The translations under genes were made by a program, and so were the position numbers. Under the pieces are notes generated by a model. The model ran no database searches. It worked only from the letters and a program-made list of their open reading frames with translations, and was not told where the DNA came from. Shown here one piece after another: positions 1 to 6,698 of a DNA stretch of 64,000 nt; within the stretch, counting starts at the first letter, position 1; every line of letters begins with the position of its first letter. The stretch lies in the NCBI GenBank assembly GCA_016124655.1, contig WGNI01000005.1, positions 1 through 64,000 of the forward strand, read 5' to 3'. The stretch comes from Alphaproteobacteria bacterium (GTDB lineage Bacteria; Pseudomonadota; Alphaproteobacteria; Caulobacterales; Aquidulcibacteraceae).

Positions 1-123
1 CGCGAGCGCGTCAAACGGAAAACCATCGAGCAACGCCGCTTGCTTCATCGCAAACGAGCGGCTTAGGATCAAAAGCCAGATGCGCCAGATCCTCCGTTAG
101 ATCACGCCGCCTTCGGTCTCAAA

Positions 124-1398
124 TTATCTGACGACGGACACTTCGCCAGGAGGTGCCAGTTCAATCTCGGCCGATTGCGCCGACTCTGCCGCGGGAGCGA
201 TGGGCGCGCTGAGCGCGGTCAGAGATGCAGTGTTCGGATAAGATGCTCGACAGACTGCGTCTTCGATTTGAACAGCGGCGATCCAAAGCGCTGCTACCGC
301 TAGCCCGGAGGCGATTAGCAGTGCGAACAACTGAAAACGTTGCCCCTTAGTCCAGGTGAGCTCCTCGCGCTTTGCCTCGATGGAGGAACGCGTCGGGCCT
401 AAGGAGTAAAGCGACACTTCGCCTTGGGTCTCGAATGCATCGTAAGAATCCGCCTGACGACGAATGCGAGCCAATAGCCCCTGGAACGCGTCAGCGTAGG
501 AGAGCACTCCGAGGGCGTCCTTGTAAGCGTAGAGTTCACTACGTCGCCGCCCTTCCAGCACCGCCCGGACGAGGGCCCAAAGCGTCTCTCTCCTCCATGA
601 GACGTCGTCTTGGGGCGACGAAGCGACGAGAGGCAGGATGTTGTCCGCCTCCGGATCGTGATGGTAGTGGCGATGGGTTGCGTCTTTTATGAAATAGTAG
701 ATTTGCCGACACAACGCAGGCCCCAGACCGGCTTCACCTTCGTCGGCCGGCACGCCGATCTCGTGCGCCCCTTGTACTTGTGAACTTGGAATCCAGACGC
801 GCAGTTCGCCCGTGCGATAAAGTCGAAACTGCGCGCGCGGAATCCGGACGCCTTCCGGCGGATTTCCGAGATCGTCCGTGATGCGCGAAATCAGCGTATC
901 TCCATCGTCGGACGAGATGTGATTGCTCAGATCGGAGCTATAGCTTGTGATGTCGTTGCGCGCGCTCTGCCGCAGCGCGTTGACTCGGTGGGCGGCGCGA
1001 CCGTCAACATGATGCGGAATGACGAAAACCTCACCGTCAAGAACCCCCATGTGATCGAGGTTCTCTCGGAGGTCGTCGCCATCCCAGACCGGCAATTTCG
1101 CAGGCGCCGTTTTGGCCAACAGGATGTAATCGCACGCCGCCCAAGCACGGAAGCCCTGAACGATCCAGCCGGGCAGTGGCAGGTCTGATGATCGTCGCTG
1201 TTGTGCGACTGCTATGTAACGGACTGGACCTGGGCCATTGGGCTCGCTTGCGCTCGCCAGATTTAGCGTCGTGGAGTCAGTGAGGGTGCCAATCAGACTG
1301 AACGACAGCTGACCCGTAATGCACGGTACCCAGCCGGCAAAACTGTTCGGCGACGGCGGCCAATTCGGTCGTGGTTCTGAAGCCTGATCAGTCGCCAC
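124..1398 (-). CDS. Hypothetical membrane-anchored protein in the integrative element
   Basis: This 424-residue protein starts at a GTG preceded by a GGAAC-like ribosome binding site. I do not recognise the family. The only clear features are one strongly hydrophobic segment at about residues 355-378 and a histidine-rich stretch at about 242-248 following an aromatic helix. The long N-terminal part therefore probably sits on one side of the membrane, with a short Ala/Pro/Glu-rich tail after the membrane segment. It is the last gene on this strand in the window and follows a small membrane protein with a 64-bp gap, so the two may be co-transcribed. Its place in an integrative element suggests an accessory function, but nothing in the sequence names one. 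Confidence 0.6.
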   Translation of the reverse strand: MATDQASEPRPNWPPSPNSFAGWVPCITGQLSFSLIGTLTDSTTLNLASASEPNGPGPVRYIAVAQQRRSSDLPLPGWIVQGFRAWAACDYILLAKTAPAKLPVWDGDDLRENLDHMGVLDGEVFVIPHHVDGRAAHRVNALRQSARNDITSYSSDLSNHISSDDGDTLISRITDDLGNPPEGVRIPRAQFRLYRTGELRVWIPSSQVQGAHEIGVPADEGEAGLGPALCRQIYYFIKDATHRHYHHDPEADNILPLVASSPQDDVSWRRETLWALVRAVLEGRRRSELYAYKDALGVLSYADAFQGLLARIRRQADSYDAFETQGEVSLYSLGPTRSSIEAKREELTWTKGQRFQLFALLIASGLAVAALWIAAVQIEDAVCRASYPNTASLTALSAPIAPAAESAQSAEIELAPPGEVSVVR

Positions 1399-1462
1399 GC
1401 GGTTCCGCTCGCCGATTCCCTTGAATCAGCGGAATCGACAACACTCTCGCGTAAGTTACAGA

Positions 1463-1729
1463 TCAAACAATCTTAGATTTGCGCTGATACAAGAGCGCGC
1501 CATCGCGGCCGACCTTCAAGTGTAGGCCGTGGCATTCGCTCAGGTGCGCTTCCCCGTGGCCATTGTGAAGGCGGCCGGTCAAGCGGCGCTTAAGGCCGCC
1601 CCCTTGCTCACGAGTCGCACGCACGGCTTGGCCGCCCTCCGTCAGGAGGTCGGCAATAACCTTCAGGACCACCACGCCCGTCAGGCCGGCGACGATGATA
1701 AACACCGCCCAGAGGATATCCTGGCTCAT
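1463..1729 (-). CDS. Small hypothetical membrane protein
   Basis: This 88-residue protein begins at an ATG with a GAGA-type ribosome binding site. An N-terminal hydrophobic helix spans about residues 5-27 and is followed by a basic, Gly/His-containing cytoplasmic-looking tail. No family is recognised. It lies directly upstream of the 424-residue membrane protein on the same strand, and a shared transcript is plausible. Small size and foreign context make the call moderate. The ORF could be wrong, but the typical one-helix anchor argues for a real gene. Confidence 0.45.
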   Translation of the reverse strand: MSQDILWAVFIIVAGLTGVVVLKVIADLLTEGGQAVRATREQGGGLKRRLTGRLHNGHGEAHLSECHGLHLKVGRDGALLYQRKSKIV

Positions 1730-2158
1730 CGTTCTCTCACTTCACCCCGCCGCCCAACATCACAGCTTGCTTCCGAAGAACTGTGACTGGACCGTTCTTG
1801 TTTCCGAGGCTGTGCCGAGCGACACGCCCCAGTTGGAGGTCCGACGCGAATCATGTCGTGCACATTTTGTGCCACACGCCCGCCTCGGCCCCCAAATGTA
1901 GTGGTACGATAGCGCGCCAACCTTTCTGGTGCCCTAACCCACTGAAATTCCTGTCTTCCGACGGCCATCCCCGAGCCTACAGTTGCGGAACCGTTTCTAA
2001 ATTCCGCGCCAGCTTGGGGTTGTGTCGGAAAAATTTGCCTAGACCCGGCACTGACGGGCTTCAGGTCAAATTCGACGCAAAGGTGGCGTTGCTCCATCCT
2101 CTCCATGCCGGAACAATAACGGAACATTACGCGATTTCTGTGACCCGACTCATGGCAC
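1730..2158. other. 429-bp stretch without a supported gene
   Basis: Open frames cross this stretch on both strands, but their translations are low-complexity or rich in Cys, His and Arg with no recognisable domain, and none has a convincing start. It is the upstream region of the 88-residue membrane-protein gene and the downstream region of hicB. I see no clear terminator, RNA gene or repeat. It may be promoter plus decayed mobile-element DNA. Confidence 0.5.
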
Positions 2159-2569
2159 TTACGAACCTCGTAACATTGTCTTTGCCGCCTCTGAGAGGAA
2201 GCCCGATCGCGATTGTCCGCGTGCCTCAGCCTCGCGGTCGATGCGCCCGAGCAGGGACTCATCCAGCATGACGTTCACACGGATCGCGTGACCAGGCACT
2301 GACACCGGAACTGGTACCGGTTGAGCGCCGCTCTTGGCGATGCCCTTCGCGAGCTTTGTGTGGTTGGACTGCTGCGGCAGCGATTCTCCGCGCTCCAGCA
2401 TCTCTTCCAGCACGGTCTCAAGCGCATCGATCGCGTTTAGCAGGGCGGCCTCAAAGTCGTCGCCCTGCGTGATCGTGGCGGGCACATCCGGAAACGTGAC
2501 CGAGAAACCGCCATCGTCCTCCGGCAGAAACGCCGCCATGAAAACAGCGCGGGCCATCTCAATCTCCAT
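2159..2569 (-). CDS. hicB: HicB-family antitoxin
   Basis: This 136-residue protein has the two HicB parts. The N-terminal degenerate RNase-H-like fold contains the typical pattern of acidic loop, Gly-Gly-Phe, and FPDVP followed by a Gly-Asp-Asp and a helix (about residues 14-60). The C-terminal ribbon-helix-helix DNA-binding segment (about 95-135) contains a short beta strand followed by LDE...ID and a second helix. HicB neutralises HicA and represses the operon. The ATG overlaps the hicA stop as TGATG. A TTG three bases upstream would add one residue. Gene order is toxin first, as usual for hicAB, and the location is inside the integrative element. Confidence 0.9.
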   Translation of the reverse strand: MEIEMARAVFMAAFLPEDDGGFSVTFPDVPATITQGDDFEAALLNAIDALETVLEEMLERGESLPQQSNHTKLAKGIAKSGAQPVPVPVSVPGHAIRVNVMLDESLLGRIDREAEARGQSRSGFLSEAAKTMLRGS

Positions 2570-2757
2570 CAATCTATCTTCACGCCGCTCTGGCGCTCGA
2601 TCGAAGCTTGCGTTCCTCGCTTCAGCTCCCGATGGAGCGGCACGGTCACCGTCCGGCCGTCGGGATGGCGGCCGAAAACGTGGTCGCCTTTGCCGCGCCG
2701 GAACACGAACCCAGCTGCCTCAAGCTGCTTTACGGCCTCCTCCCCGCTAATCGGCAT
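2569..2757 (-). CDS. hicA: HicA-family mRNA interferase toxin
   Basis: This 62-residue protein matches the HicA/YcfA fold: a helix with EAVKQLEAAGF, then GKGDHVF carrying the conserved catalytic histidine, then the basic HPDGR...VPLHRELKRGT segment typical of these double-stranded-RNA-binding-like toxins. HicA cleaves mRNA and blocks translation until bound by HicB. I chose the ATG at 2757 because a GAGGG ribosome binding site lies 8-12 bases upstream. An earlier ATG at 2781 would place the start inside an operator-like palindrome. The stop overlaps the hicB start, indicating translational coupling. Confidence 0.9.
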   Translation of the reverse strand: MPISGEEAVKQLEAAGFVFRRGKGDHVFGRHPDGRTVTVPLHRELKRGTQASIERQSGVKID

Positions 2758-2773
2758 AAGCTGACCCTCGGGT

Positions 2774-2833
2774 GTGTGCAATTACACACTGCCCGGCCAC
2801 TGAAGTCAACCTTGAGTGTGGAAGATTACACAT
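2774..2833. promoter_or_regulatory. Operator-like inverted repeats upstream of hicAB
   Basis: The sequence GTGTGCAATTACACAC at 2774-2789 is a near-perfect palindrome (14 of 16 positions symmetric). A related half-degenerate copy, GTGTG-N6-TTACACA, occupies 2816-2832, with dyad-like GTGT and ACAC ends. Both lie just upstream of the hicA start, and the second overlaps the integrase stop codon. HicB proteins with ribbon-helix-helix domains autorepress by binding such palindromes, so these are the probable operator. This is inference from position and symmetry. Confidence 0.6.
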
Positions 2834-4166
2834 TGCGTTGGGCGTCCTCAGCCGAGAAGAGCGGAAGCGAGAGCTGGTCGCCTTCGAGGGCACGGTTCGC
2901 AGGTTCAGGCGCTGGTTGCGTGGCGCGGCTGCCTACGAACCGTGTCGCTACCTCTGACGCTACCGCGCGGGCGCCGGCGTCTGAGGGATGCGCGTAGCGT
3001 TCAGTAGTGGAGGTCTTTGTGTGACCGAGCGCGCGCCCCACGTGATAGAGCGAGGCGCCGCCTTCCACCGCGAAGGTCGCAAAGCTGTGTCGAAGATCGT
3101 GCAGCCATACGTCTGTAATGCCCGCCAGCACGCGCACTTTGTCCCAGGCGCGATTGACGCCGACGAGCGGTTGATCGCCTACCGAAGAAGGGAAGACGTG
3201 CTCGCCGCGCCGCTTTACCGCCTGCAAAATCTCTAGCGCTGGCATCGAGAGCGCGATGGTACGTGAACGATTGAGCGCGCCCTTCTTGGTGCGCACCGGC
3301 GGCAGGACGATGCGTGCGCGATCGAAGTCGACTTCGGGCCAGCGCAGAGCGACGATTTCGTTGCGGCGAGCGCCCGTCAGCATGATGAGCCGAAAGATGT
3401 CCGCAAAATCCTTGGTGATGACAGAGGCCGCTTGCGCCTCGGCAATCATGGCCCAAAGCCGGCTGGCTTCTTCCTCGGTCAACGCCCGTTCACGCATCTG
3501 ATCGCGATACTTCTGGATTTTGCCGCACAGGTTCTGGTCGAGAATCTCGTGCCGGACCGCCCACGCCATCATTGTCGAAAGGGCCCGCATTGCGCGTGCT
3601 GCGGCGCCCGTGCCGCCTTTGACGACGGCGTGCTGCTTCCCGCTCTTAGTCTTGACGGTGACCGAGGTCTTGCCGTTCGCGACCTGGGCTTGGAATTGCG
3701 AGAGGTCGGATAGTGTCAGTTCGCGAGCGACGCGCTTGCCCAGCAAGGGCTCGATATGGCGCTTGTAGTTATATTGATCGACTTTCCATGAGCTTTCGCG
3801 CTTGAGCGGCTTATCGATCCGGCCTTCGACGAAGTAGCGCTCAAATAGCTCCTTGACGGTGCCGCTTTTGAGCTTTGTCTCGACCTTCGTAGCTTGAGGG
3901 TCTTCGCCGTGACTGGCCTGATAAAGCGCTTCCTTGGCCTTGCTGCGGGCGGTGTCAGGCGTCCAGGGCGAGCCATGCTCGCCAATGGTCAGCCAACGCT
4001 GGCGGCCCTGGTAGCGATATTTGAGGCAATAGGATTTGCGCCCGGTCGGCGTGATCCGCAGCGCAAAGCCTCGGACGTCAGTGTCCCAGATGCGCAGCTC
4101 GCCTTCTTTGGGCGCCGCGGTCGCGTCGATCAGGCGAAGCGTGATACGAGCTCGGATGCCGTCCAT
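2826..4166 (-). CDS. Phage-type tyrosine recombinase/integrase
   Basis: This 446-residue protein has an N-terminal arm-DNA-binding domain of the DUF4102 type (about residues 8-95, with GFALRITPTGRKSY), a SAM-like core-binding domain (about 105-205) and a C-terminal catalytic domain. Catalytic residues are visible: Arg267 in TGARRNE, His356-x-x-Arg359 in HDLRHSF, His382 in LGH and Tyr391 in TTERYAH. The protein would catalyse site-specific integration and excision of the element at the adjacent tRNA-Gly site. The start has a GGAG site about 10 bases upstream. It is full length for the family and lies about 220 bp from the attachment site, as expected for a self-encoded integrase. Confidence 0.95.
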   Translation of the reverse strand: MDGIRARITLRLIDATAAPKEGELRIWDTDVRGFALRITPTGRKSYCLKYRYQGRQRWLTIGEHGSPWTPDTARSKAKEALYQASHGEDPQATKVETKLKSGTVKELFERYFVEGRIDKPLKRESSWKVDQYNYKRHIEPLLGKRVARELTLSDLSQFQAQVANGKTSVTVKTKSGKQHAVVKGGTGAAARAMRALSTMMAWAVRHEILDQNLCGKIQKYRDQMRERALTEEEASRLWAMIAEAQAASVITKDFADIFRLIMLTGARRNEIVALRWPEVDFDRARIVLPPVRTKKGALNRSRTIALSMPALEILQAVKRRGEHVFPSSVGDQPLVGVNRAWDKVRVLAGITDVWLHDLRHSFATFAVEGGASLYHVGRALGHTKTSTTERYAHPSDAGARAVASEVATRFVGSRATQPAPEPANRALEGDQLSLPLFSAEDAQRNV

Positions 4167-4345
4167 CAGGGGACGCTCCGTGATTCAAACTCGCGGCCTC
4201 TTTTTGTTTTTCTACCAAGAGTTCGAATCCGATTTGCTACCATATCGCTACCACCAGAAAATAAGCGTCCGGAAAGCCGGGGCATGATTTTTCTGGGGTG
4301 GAGATGGGGCGCATACAACGCCCTCGTCAACGTCAGGAATTAGAA

Positions 4346-4372
4346 GGAAATGCCCGGAAATAAAGGGAAAAT
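4346..4372 (+). repeat. Three GGAAA repeats phased at 10 bp beside the attachment site
   Basis: GGAAAT, GGAAAT and GGAAAAT begin at 4346, 4356 and 4366, exactly 10 bp apart, ending 14 bp left of the tRNA-Gly fragment. They lie on the element side of the junction, between the integrase promoter and the att core. Helically phased short repeats next to an att core could be integrase arm-type or accessory-factor sites, but their function is not shown. Confidence 0.4.
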
Positions 4373-4386
4373 CGGCTCCGGGCGGG

Positions 4387-4431
4387 TTGCCAAGGTTGGG
4401 GTCGTGAGTTCGAATCTCATCGCCCGCTCCA
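4387..4431 (+). other. Attachment-site core: displaced 3' fragment of tRNA-Gly(GCC)
   Basis: These 45 bases match the 3' part of an alphaproteobacterial tRNA-Gly(GCC). They cover anticodon loop TTGCCAA, the 3' side of the anticodon stem, the variable loop, T-arm GTGAG-TTCGAAT-CTCAT, acceptor strand CGCCCGC, discriminator T and an encoded CCA. The matching 5' half (acceptor GCGGGCG, D arm and 5' anticodon stem) is absent. The upstream bases are unrelated. This is therefore not a functional tRNA but the att junction left by integration. Confidence 0.85.
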
Positions 4432-4576
4432 GACCACCCAAGCCTTAACCCTGACCCGCCCCACGGCGCCCGTTTTGCAGGCGCCGCAAACCGCAGCCGC
4501 GATTTTCGCAGCTGCAGCATAGCGCTGTCACAATATCAGCGTATCCAAGCACTTAGGCGCGCAAGAAGGGTTCGCA

Positions 4577-5707
4577 GTGGCGAAAATCTTGGTCGTAGGC
4601 GCGGGTCTGGCGGGCGCTGTCTATGCCCGTGAGCTGGCCGACGCCGGCCACACCGTGGACGTGATCGACAGGCGCCCGCACATCGCGGGCAATTGCTTCG
4701 ACGCCGTCCACGAGACCGGCGTGCGCATCCATGTCTACGGCCCGCACCTGTTCCACACCTCCAACCAGCGCGTGGTGGATTGGCTCTCGCGCTTCACCGA
4801 TTGGCTGCCCTACGAGCACCGCGTCGTAGCCCGCTTGCCGGATGGCGGCCTTGCGCCCATGCCGGTCAATCTGGACACCGTGAACGCCGTGTTCGGCCAG
4901 GCGCTGCGAACCCCCGCCGAACTTCAAGCTTTCCTCGCAACGAAAGCCCAGCCGCGCGCGCGCATCGAAAGCGCGGAGGATTATCTCTATGCCGCGATCG
5001 GCCCGGAGCTGACCGATCTCTTCTACCGGCCCTACACCAGGAAGATGTGGGGCATGGATCTCTCAGGCATGGACGCGGCGGTCGTGCGCCGTCTGCAGAT
5101 CCGCGAGGACCGCGACCCGCGCTATTTTCCGGGCGATTCCTTTCAGGCCATGCCGAAGGAGGGCTATCTGCGCGCCTTTGAGCGCATGTTCGATCATGAT
5201 CGAATTTCAGTGCGCGTGAATACGGCCTTCGCGCCGGCGATGCTCAGCGCCTATGACGTCTGCTTCAACGCCATGCCGATCGATGAATATTTCGATTTCG
5301 CGCTCGGCGAACTTCCGTATCGGTCGATCCGGTTTCATCGCGTCGACGTGCGCGCGGAACACGCCTCGTCGCACGCCGTCATCAACTACACCGACGCCGG
5401 ACCGTTCACGCGCGAAACCTGGTGGCACAACATCCCAGGCCATCGCGTACGCGAAACCGATTTCGTCGTGAAAACGGTAGAAGAGCCGTGCGACTACAAG
5501 GACAACGACTTCGAACGCTTCTATCCCGTGAAAACGTCCGACGGCCGCTACGACGCGCTCTACGCGCAATACGCCGATCTTGCACGCAAGCAACCGAATC
5601 TGCGATTCATCGGCCGCTGCGGAACCTACCAATATCTCGACATGCATCAGGTGGTGAACCAGTCGCTTGCCGGCGCCGGCAAATGGTTGGCGGGAGAAGA
5701 CTCATGA
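4577..5707 (+). CDS. glf: UDP-galactopyranose mutase
   Basis: This 376-residue flavoenzyme interconverts UDP-galactopyranose and UDP-galactofuranose in the cytoplasm. It supplies galactofuranose for surface polysaccharide. The N-terminal FAD-binding Rossmann motif VGAGLAGAVYAREL is at residues 6-19. IAGNCFDA and the substrate-site HVYGPHLFHTS segment follow, then the YTRKMWG motif (about 155) and the C-terminal GRCGTYQYLDM segment typical of UGM. The GTG start has a GAAGGG site upstream. The stop overlaps the next gene as ATGA, so galactofuranose supply is coupled to a glycan-related protein. It is the first core-type gene right of the integrative element. Confidence 0.95.
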   Translation: MAKILVVGAGLAGAVYARELADAGHTVDVIDRRPHIAGNCFDAVHETGVRIHVYGPHLFHTSNQRVVDWLSRFTDWLPYEHRVVARLPDGGLAPMPVNLDTVNAVFGQALRTPAELQAFLATKAQPRARIESAEDYLYAAIGPELTDLFYRPYTRKMWGMDLSGMDAAVVRRLQIREDRDPRYFPGDSFQAMPKEGYLRAFERMFDHDRISVRVNTAFAPAMLSAYDVCFNAMPIDEYFDFALGELPYRSIRFHRVDVRAEHASSHAVINYTDAGPFTRETWWHNIPGHRVRETDFVVKTVEEPCDYKDNDFERFYPVKTSDGRYDALYAQYADLARKQPNLRFIGRCGTYQYLDMHQVVNQSLAGAGKWLAGEDS

Positions 5708-6585
5708 GCAGGACGCGCCCAAGAATGCTCGCGGTCGTGCGGTGCGGCGATGCAAGCCTGCATCGCTCCTGGGCCGCGGGACATGATCTGTTCGACGTCG
5801 CGATCAGTTATTTCGGCGATGATGCGGAGAGAACGTTTCCCGAAGCGCGCTACGTCCATCGCAAGAAAGCCGGCAAGTGGGACGGAGTGTTCGATTTCTT
5901 CGCAACCTTCCCCGACGCCGCAGACGCCTACGATTATTTCTGGTTTCCCGATGACGATATCGAGGCCCGCGCCGAAGACATCGCCCAGCTGATCGACATC
6001 GGCCGCGAACACGATCTCGCGCTGTTTCAGCCCGCGCTGGACCGGCGTTCGTATTATTCGCACCTCATCACGCTGCGCAATTCGAGCTTCACGCTGCGCT
6101 ACGCCAATTTCGTGGAGATCATGGCGCCGGTGCTGCGCAAGGATTTGCTCGCCCGCGCGCTGCCCACCATGGCCAGCACGCGCAGCGGCTTCGGCCTGGA
6201 CTTTCTTTGGCCGCAGATCGCGGGCGAGATCGCCGGCGACGCAAGCCGCGCCTGCGCCATCATCGACGCCGTGCAGGTCACCCACACCCGGCCCGTCGGC
6301 GGCGCGCTGCACGCCTTCATGAAAGCGTCCGGCGGCGCGCCCGCGCTCGATGAATTGGCGCAGACGGTGCAAAAGGTCCAAGGCCGCGCCAAGGCGCAGA
6401 TCAAAGGCGTGCCCACGCAGCGCATCCGCGTGTTGGGCGCGATCGACCGCCAAGGCGCCCGGATCCCCGGTTGGCAGGCGGCCCACGCCATCGCGCTCGA
6501 CCTCGTCACCCGAGACGCGAACGCCGTTCAGAAAATTCCGGCGCTGGGCGTGGTGCGGCACGCTCTGAAGGTGGCGCTCCTCTAA
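5704..6585 (+). CDS. DUF707-family protein, putative glycosyltransferase-like
   Basis: This 293-residue protein resembles the DUF707 family. The visible landmarks are the FWFPDDDIEARAEDI acidic motif (about residues 80-94), LALFQPALD about 20 residues later, and VEIMAPVLRKDLL (about 137). The DDD motif recalls the metal/nucleotide-sugar site of GT-A enzymes, and DUF707 members are usually annotated as putative glycosyltransferases. The activity is inferred. The start overlaps the glf stop (ATGA), supporting a joint role in galactofuranose-containing surface glycans. An upstream in-frame extension to 5422 would overlap glf and is not used. Confidence 0.8.
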   Translation: MSRTRPRMLAVVRCGDASLHRSWAAGHDLFDVAISYFGDDAERTFPEARYVHRKKAGKWDGVFDFFATFPDAADAYDYFWFPDDDIEARAEDIAQLIDIGREHDLALFQPALDRRSYYSHLITLRNSSFTLRYANFVEIMAPVLRKDLLARALPTMASTRSGFGLDFLWPQIAGEIAGDASRACAIIDAVQVTHTRPVGGALHAFMKASGGAPALDELAQTVQKVQGRAKAQIKGVPTQRIRVLGAIDRQGARIPGWQAAHAIALDLVTRDANAVQKIPALGVVRHALKVALL

Positions 6586-6698
6586 ACCGCGGCCAAGCCG
6601 ACACGCCTGCGCGCGCCGCGCGCTTTGTCGGCCCTCCAAGGCATGTTAGGAGATTGTTCATACTTCCCGCGGGGGCGGCGAGGAGGCATTGGACACCC

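Larger units (their letters stand above)
1..4431. mobile_element. Right end of an integrative element inserted in tRNA-Gly(GCC)
   Basis: The segment left of 4431 ends in a fragment of the 3' half of a tRNA-Gly gene. It also carries a phage-type tyrosine integrase, a HicAB toxin-antitoxin pair and two genes I cannot assign. Integrases of this family recombine within tRNA 3' ends, leaving an intact tRNA at one end and a displaced 3' fragment at the other. The tRNA reads rightward here and only its 3' part is present, so this is the distal junction and the element extends left out of the window. Core-type genes begin immediately right of the fragment. The left boundary, total size and mobility cannot be judged. 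Confidence 0.8.

Noticed and set aside
1783..2271. 162- and 178-residue frames on either strand between hicB and the small membrane protein
   Set aside because: The composition is unlike a folded protein, and both overlap hicB. No ribosome binding site was seen.
4248..4520. Minus-strand 90-residue open frame with a GAGDEIRTHDP-like segment
   Set aside because: This peptide is the standard artefact of translating the complement of a tRNA. The frame overlaps the tRNA-Gly fragment and has no other support.
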